Assembly: GCA_963817075.1 (NCBI GenBank)
Contig: CAWFMT010000009.1
Coordinates: 625,626 to 689,625, forward strand
Direction of reading: 5' to 3'
DNA from: DASPKM01 sp963817075
Lineage (GTDB): Bacteria > Bacteroidota > Bacteroidia > Chitinophagales > Chitinophagaceae
DNA length: 64,000 bases
In this document: piece by piece, positions 1 to 8,512 of the stretch
Layout: every line of letters starts with the position of its first letter
Position numbering within the stretch: the stretch's first letter is position 1
The notes under the pieces: generated by a model
What the model was told of the DNA's origin: nothing
Databases searched by the model: none
Seen by the model: only the letters and a program-made list of their open reading frames with translations
Program-made: the position numbers and the translations under genes

Positions 1-634
1 TTATAAATTCAAGATCGGCCAGGTCCTTGTCTGTTAATGCAGGTAGAGAGATTTTTGTGTCTGGAAGATTGATCCCTTTTTTTGATGAAAGAATACCTCC
101 CATAGTCACCTGCACCCTTACATCTTTTTTCTTGGTGATCTCTATTACCCGCACTTCCAGCTTACCATCGTCGATCATTATTATATTCCCAACCTTAACA
201 TCAGAATGAAAATTTGGGTAGGACACATAAATTCTTTCTTTTGTTCCTATCACCTTCTCATTGGTGAATGTCAGAATATCTCCAGGGGCAACCACAATGC
301 TTCCACCTTCAATTTCCCCAACTCTTAGTTTGGGTCCTTGCAGATCTCCAAGTATGGCGATATTGTAAGGCTCAGTTGAATTAATGTTCCTTATGTGCTC
401 AATGATCTTGAGTTTATCTTCATGTGCACCGTGCGAAAAATTCAGGCGGAAAACATTGACCCCGGCTTTTACGAGTTCCAGAAGTTTATCATAGGTATCA
501 CAGGCAGGTCCAACTGTAGCCACAATCTTGGTACGATGAAACGTATGTTCAAGTCCGGCCTTTTTGTCCATGTCCTGGTGGAGATATTTCGAAACGTGTT
601 TTGACATTTTTTTTAATTCTGATTTTGAACATTC
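1..634 (-). CDS. pyk: Pyruvate kinase, N-terminal part (cut by window edge)
   Basis: Catalyses phosphoenolpyruvate + ADP to pyruvate + ATP, the last step of glycolysis. The open frame runs off the left edge, so only about 210 N-terminal residues are visible. Recognisable blocks in order are RTKIVATVGPACDT, VNVFRLNFSHGAHEDK and GDLQGPKLR (first strands of the TIM barrel and the substrate loop), the B domain, and LPALTDKDLADLEF back in the barrel. I chose the ATG at 634, which gives a short basic leader before the conserved DMDKKAG block; an in-frame ATG at 571 is the alternative. pfkA lies just upstream on the same strand (27 bp gap), so two irreversible glycolytic steps are probably co-transcribed. 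Confidence 0.93.
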
Positions 635-661
635 TTAAGAAACAAATCTATCATCCCCTTC

Positions 662-1642
662 TCACGAGGCAAGTATCTTAACAATCTTTAACCACTCATC
701 GCTCACACGTTGTTTGGATTTTACAGCTTTTTCAAGCGGGATGTAATTCATGATATTATTCTTTATTCCTATCATAACATTGTGTCTTCCTTCAATAAGG
801 CATTCAACAGCGGAATAACCCATTCTGCTGGCAATAAGTCTATCCAGGCAAGTGGGGGATCCCCCTCTTTGTATGTGACCCAGGATTGCAACTCTCGTCT
901 CAGCATTTGGCATCCGGTCCTTAATGATCCGCGCAATTTCATTTCCACCAAATTCATCGCCTTCTGCAACCACAACCATATTCACAAGCTTTTTTCTCTT
1001 TTCTTTTTCCAGGAGAGAATTAATGAGTTCTTCAATATCTGTTTTTCTTTCAGGGATCAGAATATTTTCCGCTCCTGTAGCGATGCCACTATGAAGTGCG
1101 ATATAGCCTGCATCCCTTCCCATCACTTCAATGATGAAAAGCCGATCGTGGGCATCAGCCGTATCCCTGATCTTGTCGATAGCCTCAACTGCTGTGTTGA
1201 CTGCTGTATCAAATCCAATGGTAAAATCAGTTCCGGCAATGTCTTTGTCGATTGTGCCAGGTAACCCGATGCAGGGAATGTCAAATTCAAGTGCGAATAC
1301 ATTTGCTCCTCTGAACGAACCATCACCTCCAATAATAACAAGGCCATCAATGCCGAGCTCCCTGAGATGGTCGTACGCCTTTTTGCGTCCCTGCTTATCG
1401 AAGAATTCTTTGCAGCGGGCAGTTTTGAGAATTGTGCCGCCTCTTTGGATGATATTAGCTACTGAACGGGAATGCATTGGGACGATATCATTTTCAATCA
1501 TCCCCTGATAACCACGCATAATGCCGAAAACCTCAAGCCCTGAATATATACCGGTGCGGACAACAGCCCTGATCGCTGCGTTCATTCCCGGTGCATCTCC
1601 CCCGGATGTAAGAACGCCGATCTTAGTTACTTTTTTTGCCAT
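662..1642 (-). CDS. pfkA: ATP-dependent 6-phosphofructokinase
   Basis: Phosphorylates fructose 6-phosphate to fructose 1,6-bisphosphate. The 326 residues match the bacterial PfkA length. Seen are the N-terminal GVLTSGGDAPGMNAAIR loop, GGDGSFRGA at about residue 104 (Gly after GGD is the ATP-type signature; PPi enzymes usually have GGDD), PGTIDKDIAGTD at about 126 and the substrate loop MGRDAGYIAL near 171. The catalytic TIDxD aspartates are present, but the usual Asn between them is Lys. The ATG start is followed by a basic MAKKVTK leader. It sits upstream of pyruvate kinase on the same strand. A second, unrelated phosphofructokinase (PfkB type) is at 21.7 kb. Confidence 0.96.
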   Translation of the reverse strand: MAKKVTKIGVLTSGGDAPGMNAAIRAVVRTGIYSGLEVFGIMRGYQGMIENDIVPMHSRSVANIIQRGGTILKTARCKEFFDKQGRKKAYDHLRELGIDGLVIIGGDGSFRGANVFALEFDIPCIGLPGTIDKDIAGTDFTIGFDTAVNTAVEAIDKIRDTADAHDRLFIIEVMGRDAGYIALHSGIATGAENILIPERKTDIEELINSLLEKEKRKKLVNMVVVAEGDEFGGNEIARIIKDRMPNAETRVAILGHIQRGGSPTCLDRLIASRMGYSAVECLIEGRHNVMIGIKNNIMNYIPLEKAVKSKQRVSDEWLKIVKILAS

Positions 1643-1730
1643 TTAATCAGGTTCAGCCCAGTTTTGTTTAAAAAGAATCATCGGCAAGCAAGAACCGTTG
1701 AATATTGTTTTGGATTTTTTTTCGGGCGGT

Positions 1731-1738
1731 CAAAAATA
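1731..1738 (-). promoter_or_regulatory. Possible -7 box upstream of pfkA
   Basis: On the minus strand this reads TATTTTTG, matching the Bacteroidota -7 consensus TAnnTTTG. It would give a leader of about 85 nt before the pfkA start at 1642. No convincing -33 TTG is seen at the expected distance, so the call is weak. Confidence 0.3.
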
Positions 1739-1772
1739 AGGTTTTGTTTCGACTCCGGTCTTTAACCCTGGC

Positions 1773-1912
1773 TTAACCGCTAAGACACAAAGGCGCAAGG
1801 TTGCGCCAGGTCTAATGAACTATTGTTTCTTCGCGTTCTGATAGCTTAATTTTCAAATCTTCCCTGCTTGACTGCGTCAGCAGGCAAGAAATTCTCAAAT
1901 TTTCAAATTGTC
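1773..1912. repeat. Intergenic repeat tract (AACCGC and TTTCAAAT words)
   Basis: The pfkA / RmlD-like spacer holds a left-end copy of the TTAACCGC family (TTAACCGCTAAGACACAAAG, then GGCGCAAGGTTGCGCC), a small hairpin at 1864-1884 (CCTGCTTGAC / GTCAGCAGG around TGC), and an 8-bp-period TCAAATTT tract at 1893-1912. The same words recur in many other spacers of this window. Confidence 0.7.
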
Positions 1913-1927
1913 CCATAATTTCAAGGA

Positions 1928-2821
1928 ATGAAAATATTGGTAACTGGAGCTAATGGTATTTTAGGAAATCGGCTTGTAGTTAAGTTATTGGAGAAGGGCC
2001 ATGATGTGATTGGAGTGGGTATGGGTCCTTCAAGAGTCAAGGAGGCGGTTGGACCAGGATATTTATATAAAAGCCTGGATATAACGGAAGGTGAAGAAGT
2101 GAATAAATTTCTTACCCATTCCCGTCCCCATTCGATCGTACATGCAGCTGCAATGACACAGGTTGATCAATGTGAAATGAATAAGGTAGACTGCTGGAAC
2201 ACCAATGTTACTGCAACCCGCTTCATAGTAGATGCTGCCAAAGAAATTGCTGCGAGAATGATTTTGCTTTCTACAGATTTTGTATTTGATGGATTGAAAG
2301 GACCATATAAGGAAGAAGATCAGCCCAACCCTGTCAATTACTATGGTAGTTCCAAATTGGCCGCTGAAAAGGCTGTGAGTGATTCAAAACTTTCCTGGGC
2401 AATTGTGAGGACGGTACTTGTACTTGCTAAAACCAATTTAGGACAACGTGATAACATTTTAACCAGGACAAAGCAATTGCTTGAAAATGGAGAATCAATC
2501 CGGATGGTTGACGACCAGGTAAGGACTCCCACCTTTGTTGATGATCTTGCGAATGGCATTTTACTAATGTTAGAAAAAGAATCCGAGGGAATCTTTCACA
2601 TCGCTGGAAAGGATACATTAACACCTTATTCAATTGCGATCAAAATAGCGGAGCACCTTGGATTGGATAAAAGTCTGGTAAAGAAAGTTGAATCAGGCAT
2701 CCTTACGCAGGCCGCCATTCGCCCTGCAATCACCGGGTTTGTTATAGAAAAAGCAAAGCGGGAATTAGGATATAATCCTAGGTCGTTTGAAGAAATACTT
2801 GCTGAGGTTTTCCAGAAATGA
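1928..2821 (+). CDS. RmlD-type NAD(P)-dependent sugar nucleotide reductase / epimerase
   Basis: An extended short-chain dehydrogenase of the RmlD_sub_bind family (dTDP-4-dehydrorhamnose reductase and relatives). The 297 residues begin with the Rossmann loop GANGILG at residues 7-13, then STDFVFDG at about 115 and YYGSSKLAAEK near 138, which supplies the catalytic Tyr-x-x-x-Lys. FHIAGKDTLTPY near 220 is typical of the substrate-binding half. No other rhamnose genes are adjacent, so the substrate is unknown; isolated RmlD-like proteins are common in Bacteroidota. The start is the ATG right after a repeat tract. Confidence 0.8.
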   Translation: MKILVTGANGILGNRLVVKLLEKGHDVIGVGMGPSRVKEAVGPGYLYKSLDITEGEEVNKFLTHSRPHSIVHAAAMTQVDQCEMNKVDCWNTNVTATRFIVDAAKEIAARMILLSTDFVFDGLKGPYKEEDQPNPVNYYGSSKLAAEKAVSDSKLSWAIVRTVLVLAKTNLGQRDNILTRTKQLLENGESIRMVDDQVRTPTFVDDLANGILLMLEKESEGIFHIAGKDTLTPYSIAIKIAEHLGLDKSLVKKVESGILTQAAIRPAITGFVIEKAKRELGYNPRSFEEILAEVFQK

Positions 2822-2892
2822 AAAATGAAAAATGTGGAATGTAATGAAGAAAGGTCTCTGTATTTTATTTTACATTTTCCATTTTAACTTTT
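2817..2892. repeat. Inverted repeat of AAAAATG words between convergent genes
   Basis: Degenerate 7-bp-period words (GAAAAAT twice, GTGGAAT) overlap the stop codon of the RmlD-like gene and are followed after about 25 bp by the inverted copy TTTTACATTTTCCATTTT. The arrangement can fold into an AU-rich hairpin between two convergent genes. The same family is seen at 46.04-46.16 kb. Confidence 0.65.
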
Positions 2893-2902
2893 GAATTCAA
2901 TA

Positions 2903-3850
2903 TCAGCTCATCATCAATACATTCACACTTCTCTGAAGAATATTAAAAGCAATTTCAGACATTAGATTTTCTTTATCTAGCGTGGGATTTACTTCAGCTA
3001 TTTCAAAACAACAGACCTTTCGGTTCTGCATAAACTTACTGATCAGATCTTCCACTTCCCGCTCTCTCAATCCATTGCTTACCGGTGTACCGGTTCCTTT
3101 TGAAATACTTGAATCGAGAGCATCCACATCAAAGCTGATGTAAATATCCGTGCAGTCTCCCAGGTATCTTATCACTGAGCGAACTATATTCTCTGGTCCT
3201 TTACGCCTTACTTCATTTGTTGAGATCACCTTCATCCCATATTTTTCGATCAGGTGTCTTTCTTCACGTTCATAGTCACGTAAGGAAATAAACACCACAT
3301 CCTCTGGTAACACCTTTGGCGCAATCTTGCCCATCGTCTTCAATTGATTCCAGTAGCGCGCAGTTTCTTCATCCAGTTGATGAACGGAATGGTCCTCATT
3401 ATCCTCATTGAGAGCTGCAGCCAGTGGCATCCCATGAATATTTCCTGACGGTGTGGTATAGGGAGTATGCAGATCTGCATGTGCGTCGATCCAAATCACA
3501 CCCAATTTGCTTTTAGGTTTTGCCATTTTAATTCCAGCCATGGTTGCGCCAGCAATGCTATGATCACCACTCAGGATCACCGGAAAGAAATTGTTTTTCA
3601 GTGAATCACTTACTGCCCTACTAACCTTATCATATAATGTCAAAATCCCTTTGATTCTTTTAGCATATGGAGATTCTATTGGTTCATAAAGCAGTTTATT
3701 CTCATGAGGAATTTTTTCTGAAGGGAAATGAATGAAGAAATTACTCATGAAATCGAGGGCAGCAATTTTTATCGCGTCAATTCCCAGGCTAGCGCCCCGG
3801 GTGCCAGCGCCAATTTCTGATGGTACTTCTATCAATTTGATATTCTTCAT
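2903..3850 (-). CDS. rocF: Arginase (ureohydrolase family)
   Basis: Hydrolyses arginine to ornithine and urea with a binuclear Mn site. The 315-residue protein shows the three metal-binding blocks: GDHSIAG at about residue 95, IDAHADLHTP near 121 and SFDVDALD near 238, followed by SKGTGTPVSNGL. FEIAEVNPTLD near 282 carries the acidic residue that contacts the guanidino group. KGTGTPVSNGL and the length favour arginase over agmatinase or formiminoglutamase, but substrate cannot be proved from sequence. It stands alone, convergent with the RmlD-like gene and divergent from the acyl-CoA dehydrogenase. Confidence 0.88.
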   Translation of the reverse strand: MKNIKLIEVPSEIGAGTRGASLGIDAIKIAALDFMSNFFIHFPSEKIPHENKLLYEPIESPYAKRIKGILTLYDKVSRAVSDSLKNNFFPVILSGDHSIAGATMAGIKMAKPKSKLGVIWIDAHADLHTPYTTPSGNIHGMPLAAALNEDNEDHSVHQLDEETARYWNQLKTMGKIAPKVLPEDVVFISLRDYEREERHLIEKYGMKVISTNEVRRKGPENIVRSVIRYLGDCTDIYISFDVDALDSSISKGTGTPVSNGLREREVEDLISKFMQNRKVCCFEIAEVNPTLDKENLMSEIAFNILQRSVNVLMMS

Positions 3851-4050
3851 GCAAGCAATGTTTAATCGTCAGCTAATCCTTAACGGTTCAATTCTAAAGG
3901 AAGTATCAATCAGGAATGTAATAATTGACAGGAAGGAGCATTTCTGCAAAAGGAATTACCAGAACCAGATGTTGAGAGCAGCTTGTCATAACTACCCCAA
4001 AAGTAGAGCATTTATTTATAGGCATAAGGACAAAACTAACATCTGTTAGC

Positions 4051-4058
4051 TATATTTG
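4051..4058 (+). promoter_or_regulatory. -7 promoter box of acyl-CoA dehydrogenase
   Basis: TATATTTG matches the Bacteroidota -7 consensus TAnnTTTG and lies 17 bp before the start codon at 4076. A matching -33 TTG is not evident. Confidence 0.45.
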
Positions 4059-4075
4059 CGGCCTAAAATGCCCCA

Positions 4076-5230
4076 ATGCAATTCCAATTGACTGAAGAGC
4101 ACAAGATGATTCGCAAGGCAGCCCGCGACTTTGCCATACAGGAGTGCCTGCCTGGAGTTATTGAAAGAGATGAACTCCAGAAATTCCCTAAAGAACAGAT
4201 CATGCAGCTAGCTGATCTTGGATTTATGGGTATGATGGTAGATCCAAAATACGGGGGAGCAGGCATGGACACCATAAGTTATGTCCTTGCAATGGAAGAA
4301 ATTTCAAAAGTGGATGCCAGTGTTAGTGTGTGCATGAGCGTGAATAATAGCCTTGTGAACTGGGGATTGGAAAAATATGGGAACGAAGAACAGAAACAGA
4401 AATATCTGACACCTCTTGCTCAAGGCAAGAAAGATGGAGAATTGTACATTGGAGCCTTTCTTTTAAGTGAACCGGAGGCAGGTAGTGATGCCACTTCACA
4501 ACGCACCACCGCCGAGGATAAAGGAGATCATTATTTATTGAATGGTACCAAGAACTGGATCACAAATGGGAATTCGGCCTCTGTCTATCTGGTGATGGCG
4601 CAAACCGATGCTTCCAAAGGGAGCAAAGGGATCAATACGTTCATCGTGGAAAAGCAATGGCCGGGGGTTTCAGTTGGTGCGAAGGAAAATAAACTCGGGA
4701 TTAGAGGTAGCGATACTCATAGTGTGATGTTCCAGGATGTGAAAGTCCCAATAGAAAATCGGATTGGTGATGATGGCTTCGGCTTCAAGTTCGCTATGCG
4801 AACGCTTGCCGGAGGTAGAATCGGAATTGCTTCCCAGGCATTAGGAATTGCAAGTGGATCTTATGAATTGTCTCTCAAATATTCAAAGGAGAGAAAAGCT
4901 TTTGGAAAGGAAATATCACAACACCAGGCCATTCAATTTAAACTTGCCGACATGGCCACGAGAGTAGAGGCTGCAAGGTTGTTGTGTTTAAAGTCTGCCT
5001 GGGAAAAAGACCAGGGGCATGACTACACCCTAAGTTCATCAATGGCCAAGGTCTATGCTTCAGAAACTGCAATGTGGGCGGCTGTTGAAGCTGTTCAGAT
5101 ACATGGAGGCTATGGTTACGTAAAAGAATACCATGTTGAACGACTTATGCGAGATGCCAAGATCACACAGATCTATGAAGGAACTTCAGAAGTTCAGCGT
5201 ATCGTAATCAGCCGTGGTATTTTGCAATAA
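4076..5230 (+). CDS. Acyl-CoA dehydrogenase (short-chain / butyryl-CoA type)
   Basis: A flavoenzyme that oxidises acyl-CoA to trans-2-enoyl-CoA in fatty or branched acid breakdown, passing electrons to ETF. The 384 residues cover the N-terminal helical, middle beta and C-terminal helical domains. Seen are EPEAGSDATSQRTTA and GTKNWITNG (middle domain, FAD contacts), KLGIRGSDTHSVMFQDVKVP, RKAFGKEISQHQAIQFKLADM, and IYEGTSEVQR near residue 366, whose Glu is in the position of the catalytic base of SCAD and BCAD. The ATG at 4076 is preferred because the ATG at 4068 runs quickly into a stop. No ETF or thiolase genes are nearby. Confidence 0.92.
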   Translation: MQFQLTEEHKMIRKAARDFAIQECLPGVIERDELQKFPKEQIMQLADLGFMGMMVDPKYGGAGMDTISYVLAMEEISKVDASVSVCMSVNNSLVNWGLEKYGNEEQKQKYLTPLAQGKKDGELYIGAFLLSEPEAGSDATSQRTTAEDKGDHYLLNGTKNWITNGNSASVYLVMAQTDASKGSKGINTFIVEKQWPGVSVGAKENKLGIRGSDTHSVMFQDVKVPIENRIGDDGFGFKFAMRTLAGGRIGIASQALGIASGSYELSLKYSKERKAFGKEISQHQAIQFKLADMATRVEAARLLCLKSAWEKDQGHDYTLSSSMAKVYASETAMWAAVEAVQIHGGYGYVKEYHVERLMRDAKITQIYEGTSEVQRIVISRGILQ

Positions 5231-5239
5231 ATCTTTTGA

Positions 5240-5445
5240 TTTCTTCTCGCTCTTCACTCTGTTTCTGCGCTCTCCGCGAAACCTCGCGTCCTGGCGGTTA
5301 AATCTTAATTCTATTACACGAATTTTATCGAATTACACGAATTCAAATCTCCGAAACTCTGCTATCTCTGGTTCTCTGCGGTGAAAAAAAATGACCTCTT
5401 AGCGAAACTTTGTGTCCTGGCGCCTTGGCGGTTAAACGTACCGTG
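5240..5445. repeat. Composite intergenic repeats with two GGCGGTTAA right ends
   Basis: The spacer between two convergent genes contains TCCTGGCGGTTAAATC, then an ATTACACGAATT / TCGAATTACACGAATT tract (5314-5343), then GGCGCCTTGGCGGTTAAAC (about 5419-5437). Each GGCGGTTAA is the right half of the TTAACCGC element, with no matching left half. Confidence 0.7.
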
Positions 5446-5451
5446 AAGTTT

Positions 5452-7884
5452 CTATTTCTTCAAGACTCTTTCAAATAATTTATAGATTCTCTTGTATTCA
5501 TCAGTCCAACTACTTGGCTCAACAAATCCATGGTCCTCCACTGGATAAGACGCCAGTTCCCAATTGTCTTTTCCCAATTCAATCAATCGTTGCGCCAAAC
5601 GCACCGCATCCTGGTAGTGCACATTCACATCAACCATTCCATGACAGATGAGCAAATGTCCCTTAAGCCCTTTTGCAAAAAAGATCGGAGAACTTTTCAC
5701 ATACGCAATGCTGTCCGTGAAAGGTTCATTCAAAATATTTGAGGTATATCCATGATTGTAATGTGCCCAATCTGTAACTGGTCTCAATGCAGCACCAGCA
5801 GCAAAAGCATCAGGTTCAGTAAACATTGCCATCAATGTGATGAAGCCACCATATGATCCTCCATAGATCCCAACTCCAGAAGGATTCACCCCAAAGTTTT
5901 TGACGAGATAATCTTTAGCATCGATATGGTCTGTAAGATCCTTTCCCCCCATGAACCTGTAGATTCCTGTCCTCCAATCTCTTCCATAACCAGCGCTACC
6001 TCTGTAATCGATATCCAGCACATAATATCCTTCATCCGCAAGTAGATTATGGAACATATACTCCCTGAAGTAACTGCTCCACCATTTATGTGCATTCTGC
6101 AAATAGCCTGCACCATGAACAAAAATAACAGCAGGTTTTGATGGATGTGGATTGGCAGGTTTGAACAATCTTCCATAAACCTTTGCACCATCCCTCGCTG
6201 CAAAACTTATTACTTCGGGATCCTTCCATGCATACGATTTGAATTCTTCTGTTTGCGCCTGTGTGGTTATCTGTTGAATTTTCCCACCTGGTTTATTTTC
6301 CTGCAGATATAATTCCCATGGACGATTGGAATAAGAATAAACAATCCCGATATATTTTTCATCTGGTGAAATTGTGACCTTATTCGCTCCGGTCATTGTT
6401 GTTATTTTTTCCGGACTTCCACCTGTAACTGGCAAACGATAAAAATGCTGTTCCCCCGGATGTACTTCATTAGTTGTTATATAGAAATATTTTTTATCCT
6501 TTGATACCTGTGCCTGTTGTACTTCATAATTTCCTGATGTCAGCGCTTTTTTCACTCCAGTCTGAACATTTACAACATATAGATGTGAATAGCCAGTTGC
6601 CTCAGACCTGAACCAGAAATTATTCTCATCTAGCCATCCAGTATTTTGACCACCAAATCCAACTACACCAGGTCCTCCAACCCATGCTTCATCACGCTGT
6701 CTGTCAAGAAGACTAAGTTTTCCGTTCGAAGGATTCAATAACATTAGCCAACGGTCTTTATTATCCTGCGACCTGATATCTACCACAGCAAAATTTCCTT
6801 TTGGCGACCAGGATGGTCCACTGAAACTGATTCCTCTTTCAGAAGGATTCTTACTTCTCTGCTCGAGTTGTTTCGGGTAATCCTTTACATAATCAGGAAG
6901 ATCGCGGAGGCCGGGGATGGAATCCGTTCTCACTGGCAATACGGTATCAAGTATAGTATCAAATACAAATAATTCTGATCTGCCCTGCGCAATTCCAACC
7001 TTTGCCCTGGTACCCAGATCTTCGGTATAACCCGATTCTGTTATAAAGCTTGGAACGATTGTACTTTTATTTCCTGCTGCTGGTCGGAATAATTGATAAG
7101 TAACATAACGTCCATCAGGACTAATATTCTGACTAAACACAGACCGGTCATCAATGCTTATGACCCTTAACGTTTTCTCCCGAGGATGTGATTTTGTGAT
7201 AGCATCTCTTTCTTCTCTCTTCTTTTTCCTCGATTTAAGAACGTCGGAATTTTCAAGTGCATCCCATGTAAGAAAACCATCCTGTGAACCCGCAATAACT
7301 CTACCCGAGCTCTGAGATTGATTTCCCCTTTGAACGAAATTTCCTGATCCCGTAACTGGAATAACCGTAGCACCTCCTGCGCGGAAATTTGTGAGTTGTG
7401 TGATTGCGCCACTTGCGATATCCCATGAAAAAAGATTGGAGTTGTATTGATACACAATCCTGCTATCATTAAAGGAGAACTGAGGATTCAATTCCTGGTC
7501 AGAGGTCCTGGTGATCCTTTCCGGTTTGCCAGACTTTACATCTGTAAAATAAATATCTCCACTCTGCGCGTAAACAAAACTGGACTTATTGTTATTGTAT
7601 TGGAGATTGTTCTCCCTCAGAATTGAATTCCTGAAACTATAGCTTGTTTTCTTTGGATTATGATCTGTCGTAGTAATGTAATAGACCGAATCCGAAGTAG
7701 CCTTTTCTGGATTCCAGCTAAAAAGGAGAAATTTTCCGTCATGGCTCCAATATAGAGTATCAGGAGAAGTACCAATCCATTTTGGGTCTCTCATGATCTT
7801 TTCTACAGTAAGTTTTTCCAATTTTTGGCCAAGAGAAATGACTGATAAAAATAGAAGTGCAATGAACATCAAAGTTTTCCGCAT
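5452..7884 (-). CDS. Secreted S9 family peptidase (prolyl oligopeptidase / DPP-IV type)
   Basis: A serine exopeptidase with an N-terminal beta-propeller that gates an alpha/beta-hydrolase domain. A signal peptide (MRKTLMFIALLFLS to GQ) indicates export to the periplasm or outer surface. Within 810 residues the propeller occupies about 30-550, with strands such as WSPKGNFAVVDIRS and SPDEKYIGIVYSY. The hydrolase domain starts near 575 (PAVIFVHGAGYLQN). The triad is visible: Ser in YGGSYGGF at about 675, Asp in GMVDVNVHYQDA near 753 and His in VEDHGFVEP near 783. It is a single gene bounded by repeat-filled spacers. Confidence 0.92.
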   Translation of the reverse strand: MRKTLMFIALLFLSVISLGQKLEKLTVEKIMRDPKWIGTSPDTLYWSHDGKFLLFSWNPEKATSDSVYYITTTDHNPKKTSYSFRNSILRENNLQYNNNKSSFVYAQSGDIYFTDVKSGKPERITRTSDQELNPQFSFNDSRIVYQYNSNLFSWDIASGAITQLTNFRAGGATVIPVTGSGNFVQRGNQSQSSGRVIAGSQDGFLTWDALENSDVLKSRKKKREERDAITKSHPREKTLRVISIDDRSVFSQNISPDGRYVTYQLFRPAAGNKSTIVPSFITESGYTEDLGTRAKVGIAQGRSELFVFDTILDTVLPVRTDSIPGLRDLPDYVKDYPKQLEQRSKNPSERGISFSGPSWSPKGNFAVVDIRSQDNKDRWLMLLNPSNGKLSLLDRQRDEAWVGGPGVVGFGGQNTGWLDENNFWFRSEATGYSHLYVVNVQTGVKKALTSGNYEVQQAQVSKDKKYFYITTNEVHPGEQHFYRLPVTGGSPEKITTMTGANKVTISPDEKYIGIVYSYSNRPWELYLQENKPGGKIQQITTQAQTEEFKSYAWKDPEVISFAARDGAKVYGRLFKPANPHPSKPAVIFVHGAGYLQNAHKWWSSYFREYMFHNLLADEGYYVLDIDYRGSAGYGRDWRTGIYRFMGGKDLTDHIDAKDYLVKNFGVNPSGVGIYGGSYGGFITLMAMFTEPDAFAAGAALRPVTDWAHYNHGYTSNILNEPFTDSIAYVKSSPIFFAKGLKGHLLICHGMVDVNVHYQDAVRLAQRLIELGKDNWELASYPVEDHGFVEPSSWTDEYKRIYKLFERVLKK

Positions 7885-7940
7885 ATTCTGGAGTTGTAGT
7901 TATTGTCGCGAATAGAGGATAAAAATCGAAAATACGAGTT

Positions 7941-8019
7941 TTAACCGCCAGGGCGCCAAGGCGCAAAGTTTCGCAAGAATTCCTGGCGTACCCTGGCGTC
8001 CTCGCGTTTTGGCGGTTAA
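7941..8019. repeat. Palindromic element with perfect 10-bp ends TTAACCGCCA / TGGCGGTTAA
   Basis: A 79-bp unit bounded by exact 10-bp inverted ends. The left arm continues as an 8-bp-period run (GGCGCCAA, GGCGCAAA) and the right arm mirrors it (CCTGGCGT twice). There is no coding potential. It looks like a MITE-like or REP-like element; at least ten related half-copies occur in this window. It sits in the divergent spacer between the S9 peptidase and a small ORF. Confidence 0.75.
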
Positions 8020-8070
8020 ACACAGCATATGAAGGCATAGTTTTTTTATTTATAGTCAAAAATCAGTTTT

Positions 8071-8286
8071 ATGCAAGACAAATCATCCCAAAATAATGAA
8101 GGCGTCCCTTCGGGAAACATCAATGATCCGCGTGAGCGACTTCAACAGAATCCGGCGTTAAAGTCAGAAGAAGTAGAACAGAATACATCGCATGGCGATA
8201 AAAATGATCTAGGGTATGAAGATCATGATGAAGAAAAACGTGAGATTGAGAAAAGCAGTGAAGAGCGATTGAGTAGTGCTGAGTAG
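8071..8286 (+). CDS. Small hydrophilic acidic protein, unknown
   Basis: A 71-residue protein of low complexity, rich in Glu, Asp, Asn and Lys, with no hydrophobic segment and no recognised domain (NDLGYEDHDEEKREIEKS). Probably largely disordered. The ATG at 8071 is followed by an uninterrupted frame whose composition resembles the acidic protein at 12.0-12.6 kb, which supports it being a real small cytoplasmic protein. Function is not inferred. Confidence 0.55.
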   Translation: MQDKSSQNNEGVPSGNINDPRERLQQNPALKSEEVEQNTSHGDKNDLGYEDHDEEKREIEKSSEERLSSAE

Positions 8287-8299
8287 GATTTTATTCATT

Positions 8300-8364
8300 T
8301 TTCCACCGCAGAGAATATGAGAACGCAGAGGATCGCAGAGAAAGATTCTTGCGTCTTTGAGTGA
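8300..8364. repeat. ACCGCAGAG-type intergenic repeat
   Basis: CCACCGCAGAG, then GAACGCAGAGGATCGCAGAG and CTTGCGTCTTTGAGTG: a variant of the AACCGC family with CGCAGAG words. The rest of the spacer up to 8512 shows no clear feature beyond the presumed promoter of the esterase. Confidence 0.6.
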
Positions 8365-8512
8365 AACTTTATCCAGATTTTCCCAATTATGGAATGATCT
8401 AAATATTGAATCAGAAGACCAAAAGCAGTTTACTTTACCTTATATTCGTTGACTACCACTGGCACAATTTTTTTGTTGCTATTTCACCTCTCGAATTTGA
8501 AATAAATTGAAA

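Noticed and set aside
3870..3900. tRNA-like T-loop (GGTTCAATTC)
   Set aside because: No acceptor stem or anticodon arm can be built around it.
3732..4049. 105-codon plus-strand frame in the arginase / acyl-CoA dehydrogenase spacer
   Set aside because: Half of it is antisense to arginase and the rest has no coding character.
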